64,000 nucleotides of DNA from Phycobacter azelaicus. Lineage in GTDB: Bacteria; Pseudomonadota; Alphaproteobacteria; Rhodobacterales; Rhodobacteraceae. Of the stretch, positions 52,277-61,331 are shown piece after piece (positions within the stretch are counted from its first letter, which is position 1; every line of letters begins with the position of its first letter). Both the position numbers and the translations under genes were made by a program. The stretch spans positions 1,371,001 through 1,435,000 of the forward strand of contig NZ_WKFH01000003.1 in assembly GCF_014884385.1 (NCBI RefSeq), given 5' to 3'. The notes below the pieces were generated by a model. The model saw nothing but the letters and a program-made list of their open reading frames with translations. It did not search any database and was not told the origin of the DNA.

Positions 52277-52383
52277 TTAAATGATTCTGAGATGAAAGAA
52301 AACAAAAACCGACAGTTTTACTTGGAAAAGTGTGTCGAGCAACGATAGCCCGGTTTGATCTAAGCTTAACCACCTGTGAAAAA

Positions 52384-52414
52384 ACAAAAAAACCGCATCC
52401 GAAGATGCGGTTTT
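52384..52414 (-). terminator. Rho-independent terminator of rpmJ
   Basis: AAACCGCATC (52390-52399) and GATGCGGTTT (52404-52413) form a 10-bp stem with a CGAA tetraloop, followed on the minus strand by a long T-rich run. It lies about 36 bp past the rpmJ stop. Confidence 0.92.
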
Positions 52415-52449
52415 CACAATGTCTCTGTGACTGTATCAGTCCGGATCTT

Positions 52450-52575
52450 TTAGCCCTGACGCGCTTTGAAGCGGCGCTGGGTCTTGTTGATCACGTATAC
52501 GCGGCCCTTGCGACGCACAACGCGGCAGTCACGGTGCCGGTTCTTGAGCGAGCGGAGCGAGTTCTTGACCTTCAT
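52450..52575 (-). CDS. rpmJ: 50S ribosomal protein L36
   Basis: This 41-residue protein reads [20 protein letters not shown] at its start and continues [20 protein letters not shown], the L36 variant of about 41 residues common in Alphaproteobacteria. It has the conserved basic core, but only one of the four zinc-binding cysteines of the zinc-containing form is present (C17), so it is the zinc-free C- paralogue type. GGAG precedes ATG 52575. It is transcribed alone, with its own terminator. Confidence 0.95.
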   Translation of the reverse strand: MKVKNSLRSLKNRHRDCRVVRRKGRVYVINKTQRRFKARQG

Positions 52576-52655
52576 GGTCCTTCTCCTGTTCTGCGGCGCG
52601 AACCAGCGCCTGGGTTAGCGGGTGTTCCGACCCTTGGGTCAAAACAATGAATTCA

Positions 52656-52730
52656 TGGTGGGCGATACAAGGTTCGAACTTGTGACCCCTTCGATGTCAA
52701 CGAAGTGCTCTACCGCTGAGCTAATCGCCC
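52656..52730 (-). tRNA. tRNA-Val (anticodon GAC)
   Basis: The minus strand folds into a cloverleaf with acceptor GGGCGAT/ATCGCCC, D arm GCTC...GAGC, anticodon stem CTTCG/CGAAG with loop TTGACAT (anticodon GAC), and T arm ACAAG-TTCGAAC-CTTGT. The discriminator base is A and CCA is encoded (52656-52658). GAC reads the valine codon GUC, and by wobble GUU. Confidence 0.97.
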
Positions 52731-52889
52731 ATGAAACCCTTGCAACACCTCTCCCCATAAACAAATGGGGCGCGGGGTGCCGCGCCGGTGAAGGGGTCTA
52801 TAATAAGAGTCGCGAGAGGGTGCAAGAGCTTTTGACCCCAGAAATTTACGCTCTATGCTGTTTCCTAGTACCAATGGGCGGGAGCCGCG

Positions 52890-53780
52890 ATGTCAGAGGC
52901 CGCTTTTTCTGTGTTTTCACCGCGCAAGCTTCGCTCTGCGGCTGTTTTTGCGTCTCCGCACAGCGGCAGCGACTACCCGGATAGGTTCCTGCGGGAATCG
53001 ATTCTCGATAACCATTGCATCCGTAGCTCCGAAGATGCCTTTGTTGATCAGCTCTTTTCTGTGGCGCCCTTGTACGGAGCCCCATTGCTGACTGCAAAGA
53101 AACCGCGCGCTTATCTTGATCTCAACCGCTCGCCTGAAGAGCTGGACCCGGCGCTGATCGAAGGCGTCGCGCGGCGCGGGCAAAATCCGCGAGTGGCGTC
53201 CGGGTTGGGGGTGATCCCGCGGGTCGTCGCCGGCGGGCGTGCCATATACAGAGGTAAAATCCCCATCGCCGAGGCGCATCGGCGTATCGCGGACTATTGG
53301 AAGCCCTACCACAGCGCCTTGCAGGGCCTTTTGGACTGCGCTCATCAGCAGTTTGGCCACGCGATTCTGGTGGACTGCCATTCCATGCCGCATGAGGCGC
53401 TCGAAACCGTACCAAGGCGATCTGGCCACTTGCCGGATGTGGTGCTTGGTGATCGGTTCGGGGCGGCCGCCTCCGGTGAGATTGTCGATCGGATCGAGGC
53501 AGCCTTTGCCCGCGCGGGGCTGCGCGTCGCCCGGAATGCGCCCTTTGCCGGAGCCTATATCACCCAAGCCTATGGACGTCCCTCGCGCAATCAGCATGCG
53601 GTTCAGGTAGAAATCGACCGCTCCCTTTATATGGATGAAGAGGCGATCCGCCCGAACGAGAATTTCCCTGTGCTGCAAGCGGTGTTGCGCGATGTGATTG
53701 CCGATATCACCGCGGCAGGGAGCGACGCGCAGAATGACAGGGATCGGGAGGTTGCGCCCCGTCCCATGGCGGCGGAGTAG
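52890..53780 (+). CDS. N-formylglutamate amidohydrolase family protein
   Basis: The 296-residue protein has the FGase family features FASPHSGSDYPDRFL, AYLDLNRSPEELDP and ILVDCHSMPHEA, and further on VEIDRSLYMDEEAIRPN. N-formylglutamate amidohydrolase is the last enzyme in one histidine-degradation branch (HutG), but many members act elsewhere, and no hut genes are in the window, so the substrate is uncertain. ATG 52890 (MSEAAFSVFSP) is the start. It is convergent with dinB. Confidence 0.88.
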   Translation: MSEAAFSVFSPRKLRSAAVFASPHSGSDYPDRFLRESILDNHCIRSSEDAFVDQLFSVAPLYGAPLLTAKKPRAYLDLNRSPEELDPALIEGVARRGQNPRVASGLGVIPRVVAGGRAIYRGKIPIAEAHRRIADYWKPYHSALQGLLDCAHQQFGHAILVDCHSMPHEALETVPRRSGHLPDVVLGDRFGAAASGEIVDRIEAAFARAGLRVARNAPFAGAYITQAYGRPSRNQHAVQVEIDRSLYMDEEAIRPNENFPVLQAVLRDVIADITAAGSDAQNDRDREVAPRPMAAE

Positions 53781-53801
53781 TGTGTCCTCAGCGTTCTGAA
53801 T

Positions 53802-55079
53802 TCAGCGTAGCGCGCGCCCCTTGAGAATCGCGCCTTTTCCGAATCGTTTGCGGATAGCGTCGCTGGCGCGTTCAGCTTCGGCGCGCTTTCCGGCCTGTGG
53901 ATCCAGCAGATCGCCCGTATCATCTGCCTGATCCGCTGGGACCAATTCAGAAATCCCGCAGCCGAGCAGGCGATAGGGACCCTCGTTACCCACCTGGTCC
54001 AAGAGCGCCCGCGCAGTGCGATAGATGGTATCGGCCATCTGTGTGGGGCTGCGAAGAGCGGTGCGGCGGGTCAGAGCAGTATGATTGGCGCGTTTCAGCT
54101 TCAGGGTCACAATGCGCCCGGCCTTGTCCTTGGCCTTGGCCCGGTCGGACACCTGCTCGGCCAGACGCCAAAGATGACCGTCCAGAACCTCGGTGCTGGC
54201 GGTGTCTTCAAAAAAGGTCGTTTCCTTAGATATGGATTTGACTGGAGCGTTGGCGGACACACGCCGCCGGTCCTCGCCGCGCGCCAGGTGCCACAGCCGA
54301 TCCCCCATCGAGCCAAACCGGGCATGAAGATCCTGCCGCTCCCAGCGCAACAGATCGGAAAAGCTGCGAATGCCTGCCCGTTCCAGCGAAGCCTGCGCTG
54401 CAGGCCCGATGCCCCAAATGAGCCGCACCGGTTTGTCGCGCAGGAACTCTGCCGTCTCGACCTTGCCAATCACCGAGAACCCGCGCGGCTTGTCCAGATC
54501 GGACGCGACCTTTGCGAGGAACTTGTTGTGGCTCAGGCCGATGGAGCCGGTGATGCCTAGCTCTTCCTTCATGCGTTTGACCAGCCGCGCCAGCATCACC
54601 GCAGGCGGCGCGCCATGCAGTTTTTCGGTGCCCGATAGATCCATGAAGGCTTCATCCAGCGACAGCGGCTCCACGTCCGGTGTCAACTCGTACATCATGT
54701 CGCGAATGGTGCGGCTGACCTCGGCATAGACCTGCATGCGCGGCTTGATCACTACCGCATCGGGGCAGAGTTTCAGTGCCTGGAACATCGGCATGGCAGA
54801 TTTCACGCCGCGAATGCGCGCTACATAGCAGGCGGTCGAGACCACACCGCGCCGCCCGCCGCCGATGATCACCGGTTTGTCTGCCAGGGTCGGATCGTCG
54901 CGCTTTTCCACGCTGGCATAGAAGGCATCGCAATCCATATGGGCAATGCTTAGCGAGAACAGCTCGTCATGCACCTTCACGCGCGGGCTGCCGCAGGCGG
55001 GGCAGCGCAGCGGTCGGCGCGAGGGCGCCGGGATCTGGGACAGGCAGTCGCGGCAGAGAGCGGCGGGATTGGAGGACAT
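53802..55079 (-). CDS. dinB: DNA polymerase IV with N-terminal zinc-ribbon
   Basis: The 425-residue Y-family polymerase performs error-prone translesion synthesis. The palm residues are D51 and D53 in AHMDCDAFYASVEKRDDP and the pair in LSLDEAFMDLS. It also has the helix-hairpin-helix GIGPAAQASLERAG and a C-terminal little-finger domain (ISKETTFFEDTASTEVL). The N-terminal 40 residues carry CRDC...CPAC (C9, C12, C26, C29), a zinc-ribbon-like extension absent from E. coli DinB. The start is ATG 55079, with ATG 55103 as alternative; neither has a good Shine-Dalgarno. It lies across a short divergent gap from the NUDIX gene. Confidence 0.95.
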   Translation of the reverse strand: MSSNPAALCRDCLSQIPAPSRRPLRCPACGSPRVKVHDELFSLSIAHMDCDAFYASVEKRDDPTLADKPVIIGGGRRGVVSTACYVARIRGVKSAMPMFQALKLCPDAVVIKPRMQVYAEVSRTIRDMMYELTPDVEPLSLDEAFMDLSGTEKLHGAPPAVMLARLVKRMKEELGITGSIGLSHNKFLAKVASDLDKPRGFSVIGKVETAEFLRDKPVRLIWGIGPAAQASLERAGIRSFSDLLRWERQDLHARFGSMGDRLWHLARGEDRRRVSANAPVKSISKETTFFEDTASTEVLDGHLWRLAEQVSDRAKAKDKAGRIVTLKLKRANHTALTRRTALRSPTQMADTIYRTARALLDQVGNEGPYRLLGCGISELVPADQADDTGDLLDPQAGKRAEAERASDAIRKRFGKGAILKGRALR

Positions 55080-55177
55080 TGGCAACCAGAGATGAATCGT
55101 CATTGCGGTGACGGGACGCAAGAGTACTGTGCGAAGAACATATTGTCTTTAGGCCACAAGGGGCACATGTTCCGAGA

Positions 55178-55582
55178 ATGTCTTTTTCCGGTGCAAAACT
55201 GGCCTTGTTTCTTGGGTCGCAGATCGTCGTGATCCAGCGCGATGACAAGCCGGATATCCCTTATCCTGGTCATTGGGACTTGCCCGGTGGCGGGCGGGAA
55301 GGGGATGAAACACCTGAAGCTTGCGCTCTGCGTGAAACCGAGGAGGAGATCGGCCTGCGGCTGACGGTGGATGATCTGTCATGGTCCCGGCACTATCAGC
55401 GTCCTCGTGGGTGGGTCTGGTTCTTCGTCTCGCACCAGCCTGCGGGGCTGGTGTCGGATATCCGGCTTGGCTCGGAAGGGCAGCGCTGGCGGCTTATGGA
55501 CCCGCAGGACTATTGCGCGCATCCACTGGCGGTGCCGCATTTTACCACTCAGATAGTGCAGTATCTGGCGGAGACCGGTTGA
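55178..55582 (+). CDS. NUDIX hydrolase
   Basis: This 134-residue protein is a single NUDIX domain with the complete box Gx5Ex7REUxEExGU: GGGREGDETPEACALRETEE followed by EIGL. The short length and VIQRDDKPDIPYPGHWDLP substrate loop suggest a small nucleotide or nucleotide-sugar pyrophosphatase; MutT-like cleansing of damaged dNTPs is possible but not shown. It is divergent from dinB across 98 bp, a pairing that could be co-regulated, although no LexA box was seen by eye. Confidence 0.92.
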   Translation: MSFSGAKLALFLGSQIVVIQRDDKPDIPYPGHWDLPGGGREGDETPEACALRETEEEIGLRLTVDDLSWSRHYQRPRGWVWFFVSHQPAGLVSDIRLGSEGQRWRLMDPQDYCAHPLAVPHFTTQIVQYLAETG

Positions 55583-56003
55583 GACCCGATGCTGACAGGC
55601 TTTGATAAGAAAATCCCCCGCACATGATGGCGGGGGCAGGTGACGAACCTCAGGAAGACCAGTTCGTCTGGGGAGTGTTGGCTCCAGACTCGCCGATCCG
55701 GCCGAGTGACGCAAATTCTGCGCCTATGTGAATTGTTCGTGTCACCGATGGCTGTGCCTTTAGGGACACAGCGCCGTATCCTATCGCATACGGCGCTGAT
55801 TGGTATTCTTGTTAATTATTATGACGTTGACGCTTGGTCATCCGGTATTGAACGCGAGAATCCAGCAGCCCAAAGGTGCACGTCAAACGCAATCCGTTTT
55901 GCTCAAAAAATGTGCAAAATTGCGCAGATGACGCCATAGTTGTCCGAAACGGTGTGAGAGGTTTCCGTTCCGGACGCCGCTTTGCGCGTGATTTTGGCGG
56001 GAC
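55583..56003. other. 421-bp gene-free, structured intergenic region
   Basis: No coding sequence is supported; a 99-codon frame here lacks a ribosome site and any family. The stretch is rich in inverted repeats. GACGAAC (55642-55648) pairs with GTTCGTC (55662-55668), and GGTGAC (55639-55644) pairs with GTCACC (55741-55746) closing a longer structure. GCTGTG/CACAGC (55751-55772) and CAGCGCCGTAT/ATACGGCGCTG (55769-55798) overlap and exclude each other. The minus strand ends with a terminator-like hairpin at 55615-55636. This could be a small RNA or the long 3' end of the pyrF transcript. Confidence 0.45.
55608..55636 (-). terminator. Terminator-like hairpin on the minus strand
   Basis: On the minus strand CCCCCG (55636-55631) pairs with CGGGGG (55620-55615) and is followed by ATTTTCTTATC. 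This has the form of a rho-independent terminator. It is nearly 370 bp past the pyrF stop, so it ends either a long pyrF 3' region or an unannotated small RNA. Confidence 0.6.
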
Positions 56004-56738
56004 TTAACCGCGATTGGGCTGATTTGCCTGCGGGCTGTGCAGTTCGGACAGAATGGCCTCAGCCGCCTTGCGCGGATCTTCGGCTTTCCAGATCGGGCGG
56101 CCGACGACGATATGGTCGGCGCCATCCGCTATGGCCGTGGCTGGGGTGGCGACGCGTTTCTGGTCGCCAAGATCCGCACCGGCTGGGCGCACGCCCGGGG
56201 TCACGATCAGCTTGCCCTCAGCTTCAGGTAGGGTGCGGATCAGGGCAGCCTCCTGCGGGCTGGCGATGACGCCATCGGCGCCGGCGGCAAAGGCATTACC
56301 AGCCCGCTCCTGCACCAGATCGCGGATCTCGCCGGGTTTGATCAGCGCGCTGTCCAGATCGGCGCGATCCAGCGAGGTGAGGATGGTGACGGCAAGGATC
56401 TTCATCTCCTTGCCCGCCGCGCCTTCCTTGGCGGCGCGCACCACGTAAGGGTCGCCATGCACGGTCAGAAAGTCGAGATCGAATTGCGCCAGCCCGCGCA
56501 CCGCGTTTTCCACCGTGGCGCCGATGTCGAACAGCTTCATGTCGAGGAAGATCCGCTTGCCGTGCTCCTGCTTCAGCTCGTTCGCCAGGGCCAGCCCGCC
56601 CCCCGTCAGCATGCCAAGGCCGATCTTGTAGAAAGAGACCGCATCGCCCAGCGTTTCGGCCAGTTTCAGCCCGTCAAGCGCATTGGGGACATCCATGGCA
56701 ACGATCAGGCGGTCATCAGCAAGCGGTGTGGCAGACAT
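56004..56738 (-). CDS. pyrF: Orotidine-5'-phosphate decarboxylase
   Basis: The 244-residue TIM-barrel enzyme makes UMP. The catalytic network is in FLDMKLFDIGATVENAVRG (K-x-x-D pattern) with DRLIVAMDVPNALDGLKLAE at the N-terminus and KIGLGMLTGG. The phosphate-binding VTPGVRPAGADLGDQKRVAT and DHIVVGRPIWKAEDP lie toward the C-terminus. ATG 56738 starts the protein. It is divergent from clpB and is followed on its strand by the 421-bp gene-free region. Confidence 0.97.
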   Translation of the reverse strand: MSATPLADDRLIVAMDVPNALDGLKLAETLGDAVSFYKIGLGMLTGGGLALANELKQEHGKRIFLDMKLFDIGATVENAVRGLAQFDLDFLTVHGDPYVVRAAKEGAAGKEMKILAVTILTSLDRADLDSALIKPGEIRDLVQERAGNAFAAGADGVIASPQEAALIRTLPEAEGKLIVTPGVRPAGADLGDQKRVATPATAIADGADHIVVGRPIWKAEDPRKAAEAILSELHSPQANQPNRG

Positions 56739-56902
56739 GGCGAAACTCCGGTTTTCTGGGCGGCAGGGAAAAGGAAATTGCGCTTTCCTAATCCTTACGC
56801 GGCGGTTCGAAAACCCTAAAAAGCAAGGTATCTGGTGCCTCTTTTCGTGCAGGGGATTTGATCAAGGTCAGAGAAAATGAACCGCTTTCCGGTCAACATG
56901 GG

Positions 56903-56930
56903 CTTGAAGGGAGGCGAAGACTTCCCAAGT
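56903..56930 (+). promoter_or_regulatory. Possible heat-shock (sigma-32) promoter of clpB
   Basis: CTTG (56903-56906), a 17-bp spacer and CCCAAGT (56924-56930) approximate the alphaproteobacterial RpoH pattern CTTG-N17-CYTATNT, with mismatches in the -10. It is about 80 bp upstream of the clpB start. The match is partial and the call tentative. Confidence 0.35.
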
Positions 56931-57010
56931 TGAAGTGTGAGGCCCGGACCGGGGCGTGCCGCCAAGCGGGCGCTGCCATATTGATCGGGCGCTTGTAAAA
57001 GGAGAGAGAG

Positions 57011-59629
57011 ATGGACTTGAGCAAGTTCACCGAGCGTGCACGCGGTTTCGTGCAGGCGGCGCAGACCATTGCCCTGCGCGAAGAGCACCAGCGCATGGTG
57101 CCCGAACACCTTTTGAAAGCATTGATGGATGACGATCAGGGGCTTGCCGCCAACCTGATCACCCGTGCGGGCGGCGATGCCACCCAGGTTGCGGGATCGG
57201 CCGATGCGGCCGTGTCCAAACTGCCCAAGGTCAGCGGTGATGCGGGGCAGATGTATCTCGACCAGCAGACCGCCAAGGTGCTGGATGAGGCCGCAAAGAT
57301 TGCTGACAAGGCTGGCGACAGTTTCGTTCCGGTTGAACGCATCCTGATGGCGCTCTGCATGGTCAAATCCAAGGCCAAGGAGGCGCTGGAGGCAGGCAAT
57401 GTCACCGCGCAGAAACTGAACGAGGCGATCAACGATATTCGCAAGGGCCGCACCGCCGACAGCGCCACCGCCGAAGAAGGCTATGATGCGCTGAAGAAAT
57501 ATGCCCGCGACCTGACCGAAGCGGCCCGCGAGGGCAAGATCGACCCAATCATCGGCCGGGATGAGGAAATCCGCCGCGCCATGCAGGTCCTTAGCCGCCG
57601 CACCAAGAACAACCCGGTGCTGATCGGTGAGCCGGGCGTCGGCAAGACTGCCATCGCCGAGGGCATGGCGCTGCGCATCGTCAATGGCGACGTGCCCGAG
57701 AGCCTACGTGACAAGCAATTGCTGGCGCTGGACATGGGCGCGCTGATTGCTGGTGCGAAATATCGCGGTGAATTCGAAGAGCGCCTCAAGGCGGTCCTGA
57801 CTGAGGTTACCGAAGCCGCCGGCGAAATCATCCTGTTCATCGACGAGATGCACACCCTTGTGGGTGCGGGCAAATCCGATGGCGCCATGGATGCGGCCAA
57901 CCTCATCAAGCCTGCCCTGGCGCGGGGCGAATTGCACTGCATTGGTGCAACCACGCTTGATGAATACCGCAAGTATGTAGAGAAAGACGCGGCGCTGGCC
58001 CGCCGGTTCCAGCCAGTTATGGTGACCGAGCCAACGGTGGAGGACACGATCTCGATCCTGCGCGGCATCAAGGAAAAGTACGAGCTGCATCATGGTGTGC
58101 GTATCGCCGATGCGGCGCTGGTGGCGGCGGCAACCCTATCGAACCGTTATATCACGGACCGGTTCCTGCCGGACAAGGCCATTGACCTGATGGACGAGGC
58201 TGCCAGCCGTCTGCGTATGCAGGTGGACAGCAAGCCTGAAGAGCTGGACGCGCTGGATCGCCAGATCCTGCAGATGCAGATTGAGGAAGAGGCGCTGAAG
58301 CTGGAAGATGATGCTGCATCCCGTGATCGCCTTGAAACCCTGCAAAAGGAGCTTTCGGACCTGCAGGAGCAGAGCGCAGAGATGACCGCCCAGTGGCAGG
58401 CCGAACGCGACAAGCTGGCCGGGGCGCGCGATCTGAAAGAGCAGCTCGACAAGGCCCGCGCCGAACTCGACATCGCCAAGCGTGAAGGAAATCTTGGCCG
58501 TGCGGGTGAGCTGTCCTATGGCGTCATTCCGGGGCTTGAGAAACAGCTTGCCGAGGCCGAGGAAAAGGAACAGCAGGGTCTGATGGTCGAAGAGGCCGTG
58601 CGCCCCGAACAGATCGCCGGTGTGGTTGAACGCTGGACCGGGATCCCGACCTCCAAGATGCTGGAAGGCGAACGCGAGAAACTGCTCCGGATGGAGGATG
58701 ACCTGCACGCCCGTGTGATCGGTCAGAATTCGGCCGTGACGGCGGTGGCCAATGCGGTGCGCCGGGCGCGTGCGGGTCTCAATGATGAGAACCGTCCGCT
58801 GGGCAGCTTCCTGTTCCTCGGGCCGACCGGTGTCGGTAAGACCGAGCTGACCAAGGCCGTGGCCGAGTTCCTGTTCGATGACGACAACGCCATGGTGCGG
58901 ATCGACATGTCCGAGTTCATGGAAAAACACGCTGTGGCGCGTCTGATCGGTGCCCCTCCGGGCTATGTCGGCTACGAGGAAGGTGGCGTTTTGACCGAGG
59001 CCGTGCGGCGGCGCCCCTATCAGGTGGTCCTGTTCGACGAGGTCGAAAAGGCGCACCCGGATGTGTTCAACGTTCTGTTGCAGGTTCTGGATGACGGCAT
59101 GCTGACCGATGGTCAGGGCCGCACCGTGGACTTCAAGCAGACGCTGATCATCCTGACCTCGAACCTGGGTGCGCAGGCGCTGAGCCAGCTGCCCGAGGGC
59201 GCCGATGCGGCAGATGCCAAGCGTGACGTGATGGATGCGGTGCGGGCGCACTTCCGGCCCGAGTTCCTGAACCGCCTGGACGAGACGATCATTTTTGACC
59301 GTCTGGCCCGCGCAGATATGGACGGCATCGTCAAGATCCAGCTAAAGCGGCTTGAGAAACGTCTGGCCGATCGCAAGATCACCCTGCAACTGGATGAGGG
59401 GGCGATGACTTGGCTGGCAGATGAAGGCTATGATCCGGTCTTCGGGGCCCGCCCGCTCAAGCGTGTGATCCAGCGTGCCTTGCAGAACCCGCTGGCCGAG
59501 CTGCTATTGGCCGGGGATATCCGGGATGGTGACACCGTTCCGGTTTCTGCCGGGGCCGAGGGGCTGATCATCGGAGATCGTATCGGCACCAGCGACCGGC
59601 CGAAACCGGACGATGCTGTGGTGCACTAA
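57011..59629 (+). CDS. clpB: ATP-dependent chaperone ClpB
   Basis: The 872-residue Hsp100 disaggregase works with DnaK to rescue aggregated proteins. It has an N-terminal Clp_N domain (about 1-145), AAA-1 with Walker [14 protein letters not shown], the coiled-coil middle domain (about 400-530) that distinguishes ClpB from ClpA, and AAA-2 with Walker [14 protein letters not shown] and Walker [13 protein letters not shown]. The arginine-finger region and C-terminal domain are complete, and the length is usual. AAAGGAGAGAG precedes ATG 57011. It is divergent from pyrF over 272 bp and followed by a strong terminator, so it is monocistronic. Confidence 0.98.
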   Translation: MDLSKFTERARGFVQAAQTIALREEHQRMVPEHLLKALMDDDQGLAANLITRAGGDATQVAGSADAAVSKLPKVSGDAGQMYLDQQTAKVLDEAAKIADKAGDSFVPVERILMALCMVKSKAKEALEAGNVTAQKLNEAINDIRKGRTADSATAEEGYDALKKYARDLTEAAREGKIDPIIGRDEEIRRAMQVLSRRTKNNPVLIGEPGVGKTAIAEGMALRIVNGDVPESLRDKQLLALDMGALIAGAKYRGEFEERLKAVLTEVTEAAGEIILFIDEMHTLVGAGKSDGAMDAANLIKPALARGELHCIGATTLDEYRKYVEKDAALARRFQPVMVTEPTVEDTISILRGIKEKYELHHGVRIADAALVAAATLSNRYITDRFLPDKAIDLMDEAASRLRMQVDSKPEELDALDRQILQMQIEEEALKLEDDAASRDRLETLQKELSDLQEQSAEMTAQWQAERDKLAGARDLKEQLDKARAELDIAKREGNLGRAGELSYGVIPGLEKQLAEAEEKEQQGLMVEEAVRPEQIAGVVERWTGIPTSKMLEGEREKLLRMEDDLHARVIGQNSAVTAVANAVRRARAGLNDENRPLGSFLFLGPTGVGKTELTKAVAEFLFDDDNAMVRIDMSEFMEKHAVARLIGAPPGYVGYEEGGVLTEAVRRRPYQVVLFDEVEKAHPDVFNVLLQVLDDGMLTDGQGRTVDFKQTLIILTSNLGAQALSQLPEGADAADAKRDVMDAVRAHFRPEFLNRLDETIIFDRLARADMDGIVKIQLKRLEKRLADRKITLQLDEGAMTWLADEGYDPVFGARPLKRVIQRALQNPLAELLLAGDIRDGDTVPVSAGAEGLIIGDRIGTSDRPKPDDAVVH

Positions 59630-59650
59630 GATCTGCAGTGTCAAAATAGC

Positions 59651-59684
59651 AAGGCCCGCCAGAATTGGCGGGCCTTATTCGTTT
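59651..59684 (+). terminator. Rho-independent terminator of clpB
   Basis: AAGGCCCGCC (59651-59660) pairs with GGCGGGCCTT (59667-59676), 10 bp, followed by ATTCGTTT. It lies 22 bp after the clpB stop. Confidence 0.88.
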
Positions 59685-59718
59685 CTCACATCTGGGCGAA
59701 GATGCGCCGCGAGCCTCC

Positions 59719-61128
59719 CTAGAAATCGTCCCAACCGTTCGCTACGGCTGCACGTGCAGGAGTGGTCGTCGCGAGGCGACCCGATGCTGAAGCCTGCTCG
59801 ATGGGAGCGCGGGTGTTTACTCCGCTTGTGCAGCTGGTGCGAAACAGCGCGACCTGTTGCGACAGGCTTTTGGCATTGTTGGCCATGGTCTGACTTGCCG
59901 CGGTCGCCTGTTCCACCATTGCGGCGTTGCTCTGGGTGACCTCATCAAGCTGTCCCATGCCGGTGTTGATCTCGGACAGGGTTGCCGATTGTTCCTGGGT
60001 GCCGCGTGCGATGTCGCTTACATGGCCCGAGATCGTGCTGACGCTTTCTATGATGGTTTTCAATTCCCCGCCCGCGCGGCCCACCAGATCCACGCCATGC
60101 ACCACATGTGTGGAGCTTTCGTTGATGAGTTGCTTGATTTCGCTCGCAGCCTCGGTGGAGCGTTTTGCAAGGGCGCGCACCTCGGATGCGACAACGGCAA
60201 AGCCCCGTCCCGCTTCGCCCGCACGGGCAGCTTCGACCCCGGCATTCAACGCCAACAGGCTGGTCTGGAAAGAAATGTCGTCAATAACCGTCAGAATGGT
60301 CGAGATTTTTTCGGATGAGGCCTTGATCTGATCCATCGCGTCGATGGCTTCTTGAACGACCGTGCTGCTGTCTTCGGCGGTTGCCTTGGCGCCTGTGACG
60401 ATCTGCTCCACATCCTGTGCGCCCTGTGCAGCGGATTTGACTGTGGATGTCAGCTCTTCGATGGCGGCGGCGGTCTCTTCGAGCGTGGCCGCCTGGGTTT
60501 CGGTTCGCGTGGACAGTTCGGTCGAAGAGTGGCTGATCTCTTCGGCCGTGTTCTCAACCGTGCCCGAGACAGATTTGACAGTCGATATCACCGTCTCAAG
60601 CTGGGTGACAGCCTCGTTGAAGTCGCGCGCCACGGCTCCTAGATCTTCGATATCGGATACCGGGATACGATGATCGAGCGCGCCATTGCGCAGGGCAATC
60701 AGCCCGCGTGAAATATCCTGAATGGCCTTGCGGCGATGGGTGATATTCGTTCCGATTTTGACGATTTTGCGCAGCTGGCCATCGGCGCCCATCACAGGGG
60801 CAAAGGTGGCCTGGATCCACAGCTCTTCGCCGGATTTGGATCGCATTGGGTATTGATCGGTAAAGTGCTCGCCGTCGCACAAGGCTGCCCAAAGGGTTTT
60901 GTACTCGGCGCTTTGCGCGTAGTCCGGCGCCAGCAGCATCGCGTGATTCTTGCCCAGGACCTCCGCCTCGGTATATCCGGCGGAGGTGAGGAAGTTGTCA
61001 TTTGCGCGCAGGATTGTCGCGTCTGGGCTGAACTCGATCACGGCCTGCGTTTTTTCTAAGACCCCCAATATGCCAAGCAGGTCTTCCTGGTCTTGCGCAC
61101 GTTCGGTAGCCTTGAATTTGAAAAACAT
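59719..61128 (-). CDS. Soluble PAS-domain methyl-accepting chemotaxis protein
   Basis: The 469-residue protein has no transmembrane helix. An N-terminal PAS domain (about 20-130) with IEFSPDATILRANDNFLTSA resembles the Aer/BdlA type, followed by a short HAMP-like connector and an MCP signalling domain. The CheW/CheA-binding hairpin tip is in QTSLLALNAGVEAARAGEAG and RGFAVVASEVRALAKRSTEA. The C-terminus ends in NGWDDF, resembling the CheR/CheB-docking WxxF pentapeptide. It is a cytoplasmic sensor, perhaps of redox state or energy. No che or flagellar genes are adjacent. ATG 61128 has an AAGAGG site. Confidence 0.92.
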   Translation of the reverse strand: MFFKFKATERAQDQEDLLGILGVLEKTQAVIEFSPDATILRANDNFLTSAGYTEAEVLGKNHAMLLAPDYAQSAEYKTLWAALCDGEHFTDQYPMRSKSGEELWIQATFAPVMGADGQLRKIVKIGTNITHRRKAIQDISRGLIALRNGALDHRIPVSDIEDLGAVARDFNEAVTQLETVISTVKSVSGTVENTAEEISHSSTELSTRTETQAATLEETAAAIEELTSTVKSAAQGAQDVEQIVTGAKATAEDSSTVVQEAIDAMDQIKASSEKISTILTVIDDISFQTSLLALNAGVEAARAGEAGRGFAVVASEVRALAKRSTEAASEIKQLINESSTHVVHGVDLVGRAGGELKTIIESVSTISGHVSDIARGTQEQSATLSEINTGMGQLDEVTQSNAAMVEQATAASQTMANNAKSLSQQVALFRTSCTSGVNTRAPIEQASASGRLATTTPARAAVANGWDDF

Positions 61129-61331
61129 GAGACCTCTTCTTCCCTAGAAATTTCCCAAAGGGTTCGATGGAGAGGTGATATTTTTCGGATGTTAAATTTG
61201 GGCTAATTTTCCACGTACTATCTGATTGAAGTCGTTGAATGATTTTTCGCAGGCCAGTGTGCTGTGGCCTGCTGAGGAGGATGACTTCAGGCCGACATAC
61301 GGCGTCTTTTCAGGATATGGTCCGGCGTAGT

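Noticed and set aside
55640..55939. 99-codon open frame in the NUDIX-pyrF gap
   Set aside because: No Shine-Dalgarno, low-complexity composition and overlap with RNA-like hairpins; treated as non-coding.
58136..59251. 371-codon open frame antisense to clpB
   Set aside because: Shadow of a highly conserved gene. No ribosome site or domain.
61249..61272. Hairpin GCAGGCCA/TGGCCTGC between the MCP and DUF302 genes as terminator
   Set aside because: The T-tract lies on the wrong side for minus-strand transcription; kept only as a possible structure.
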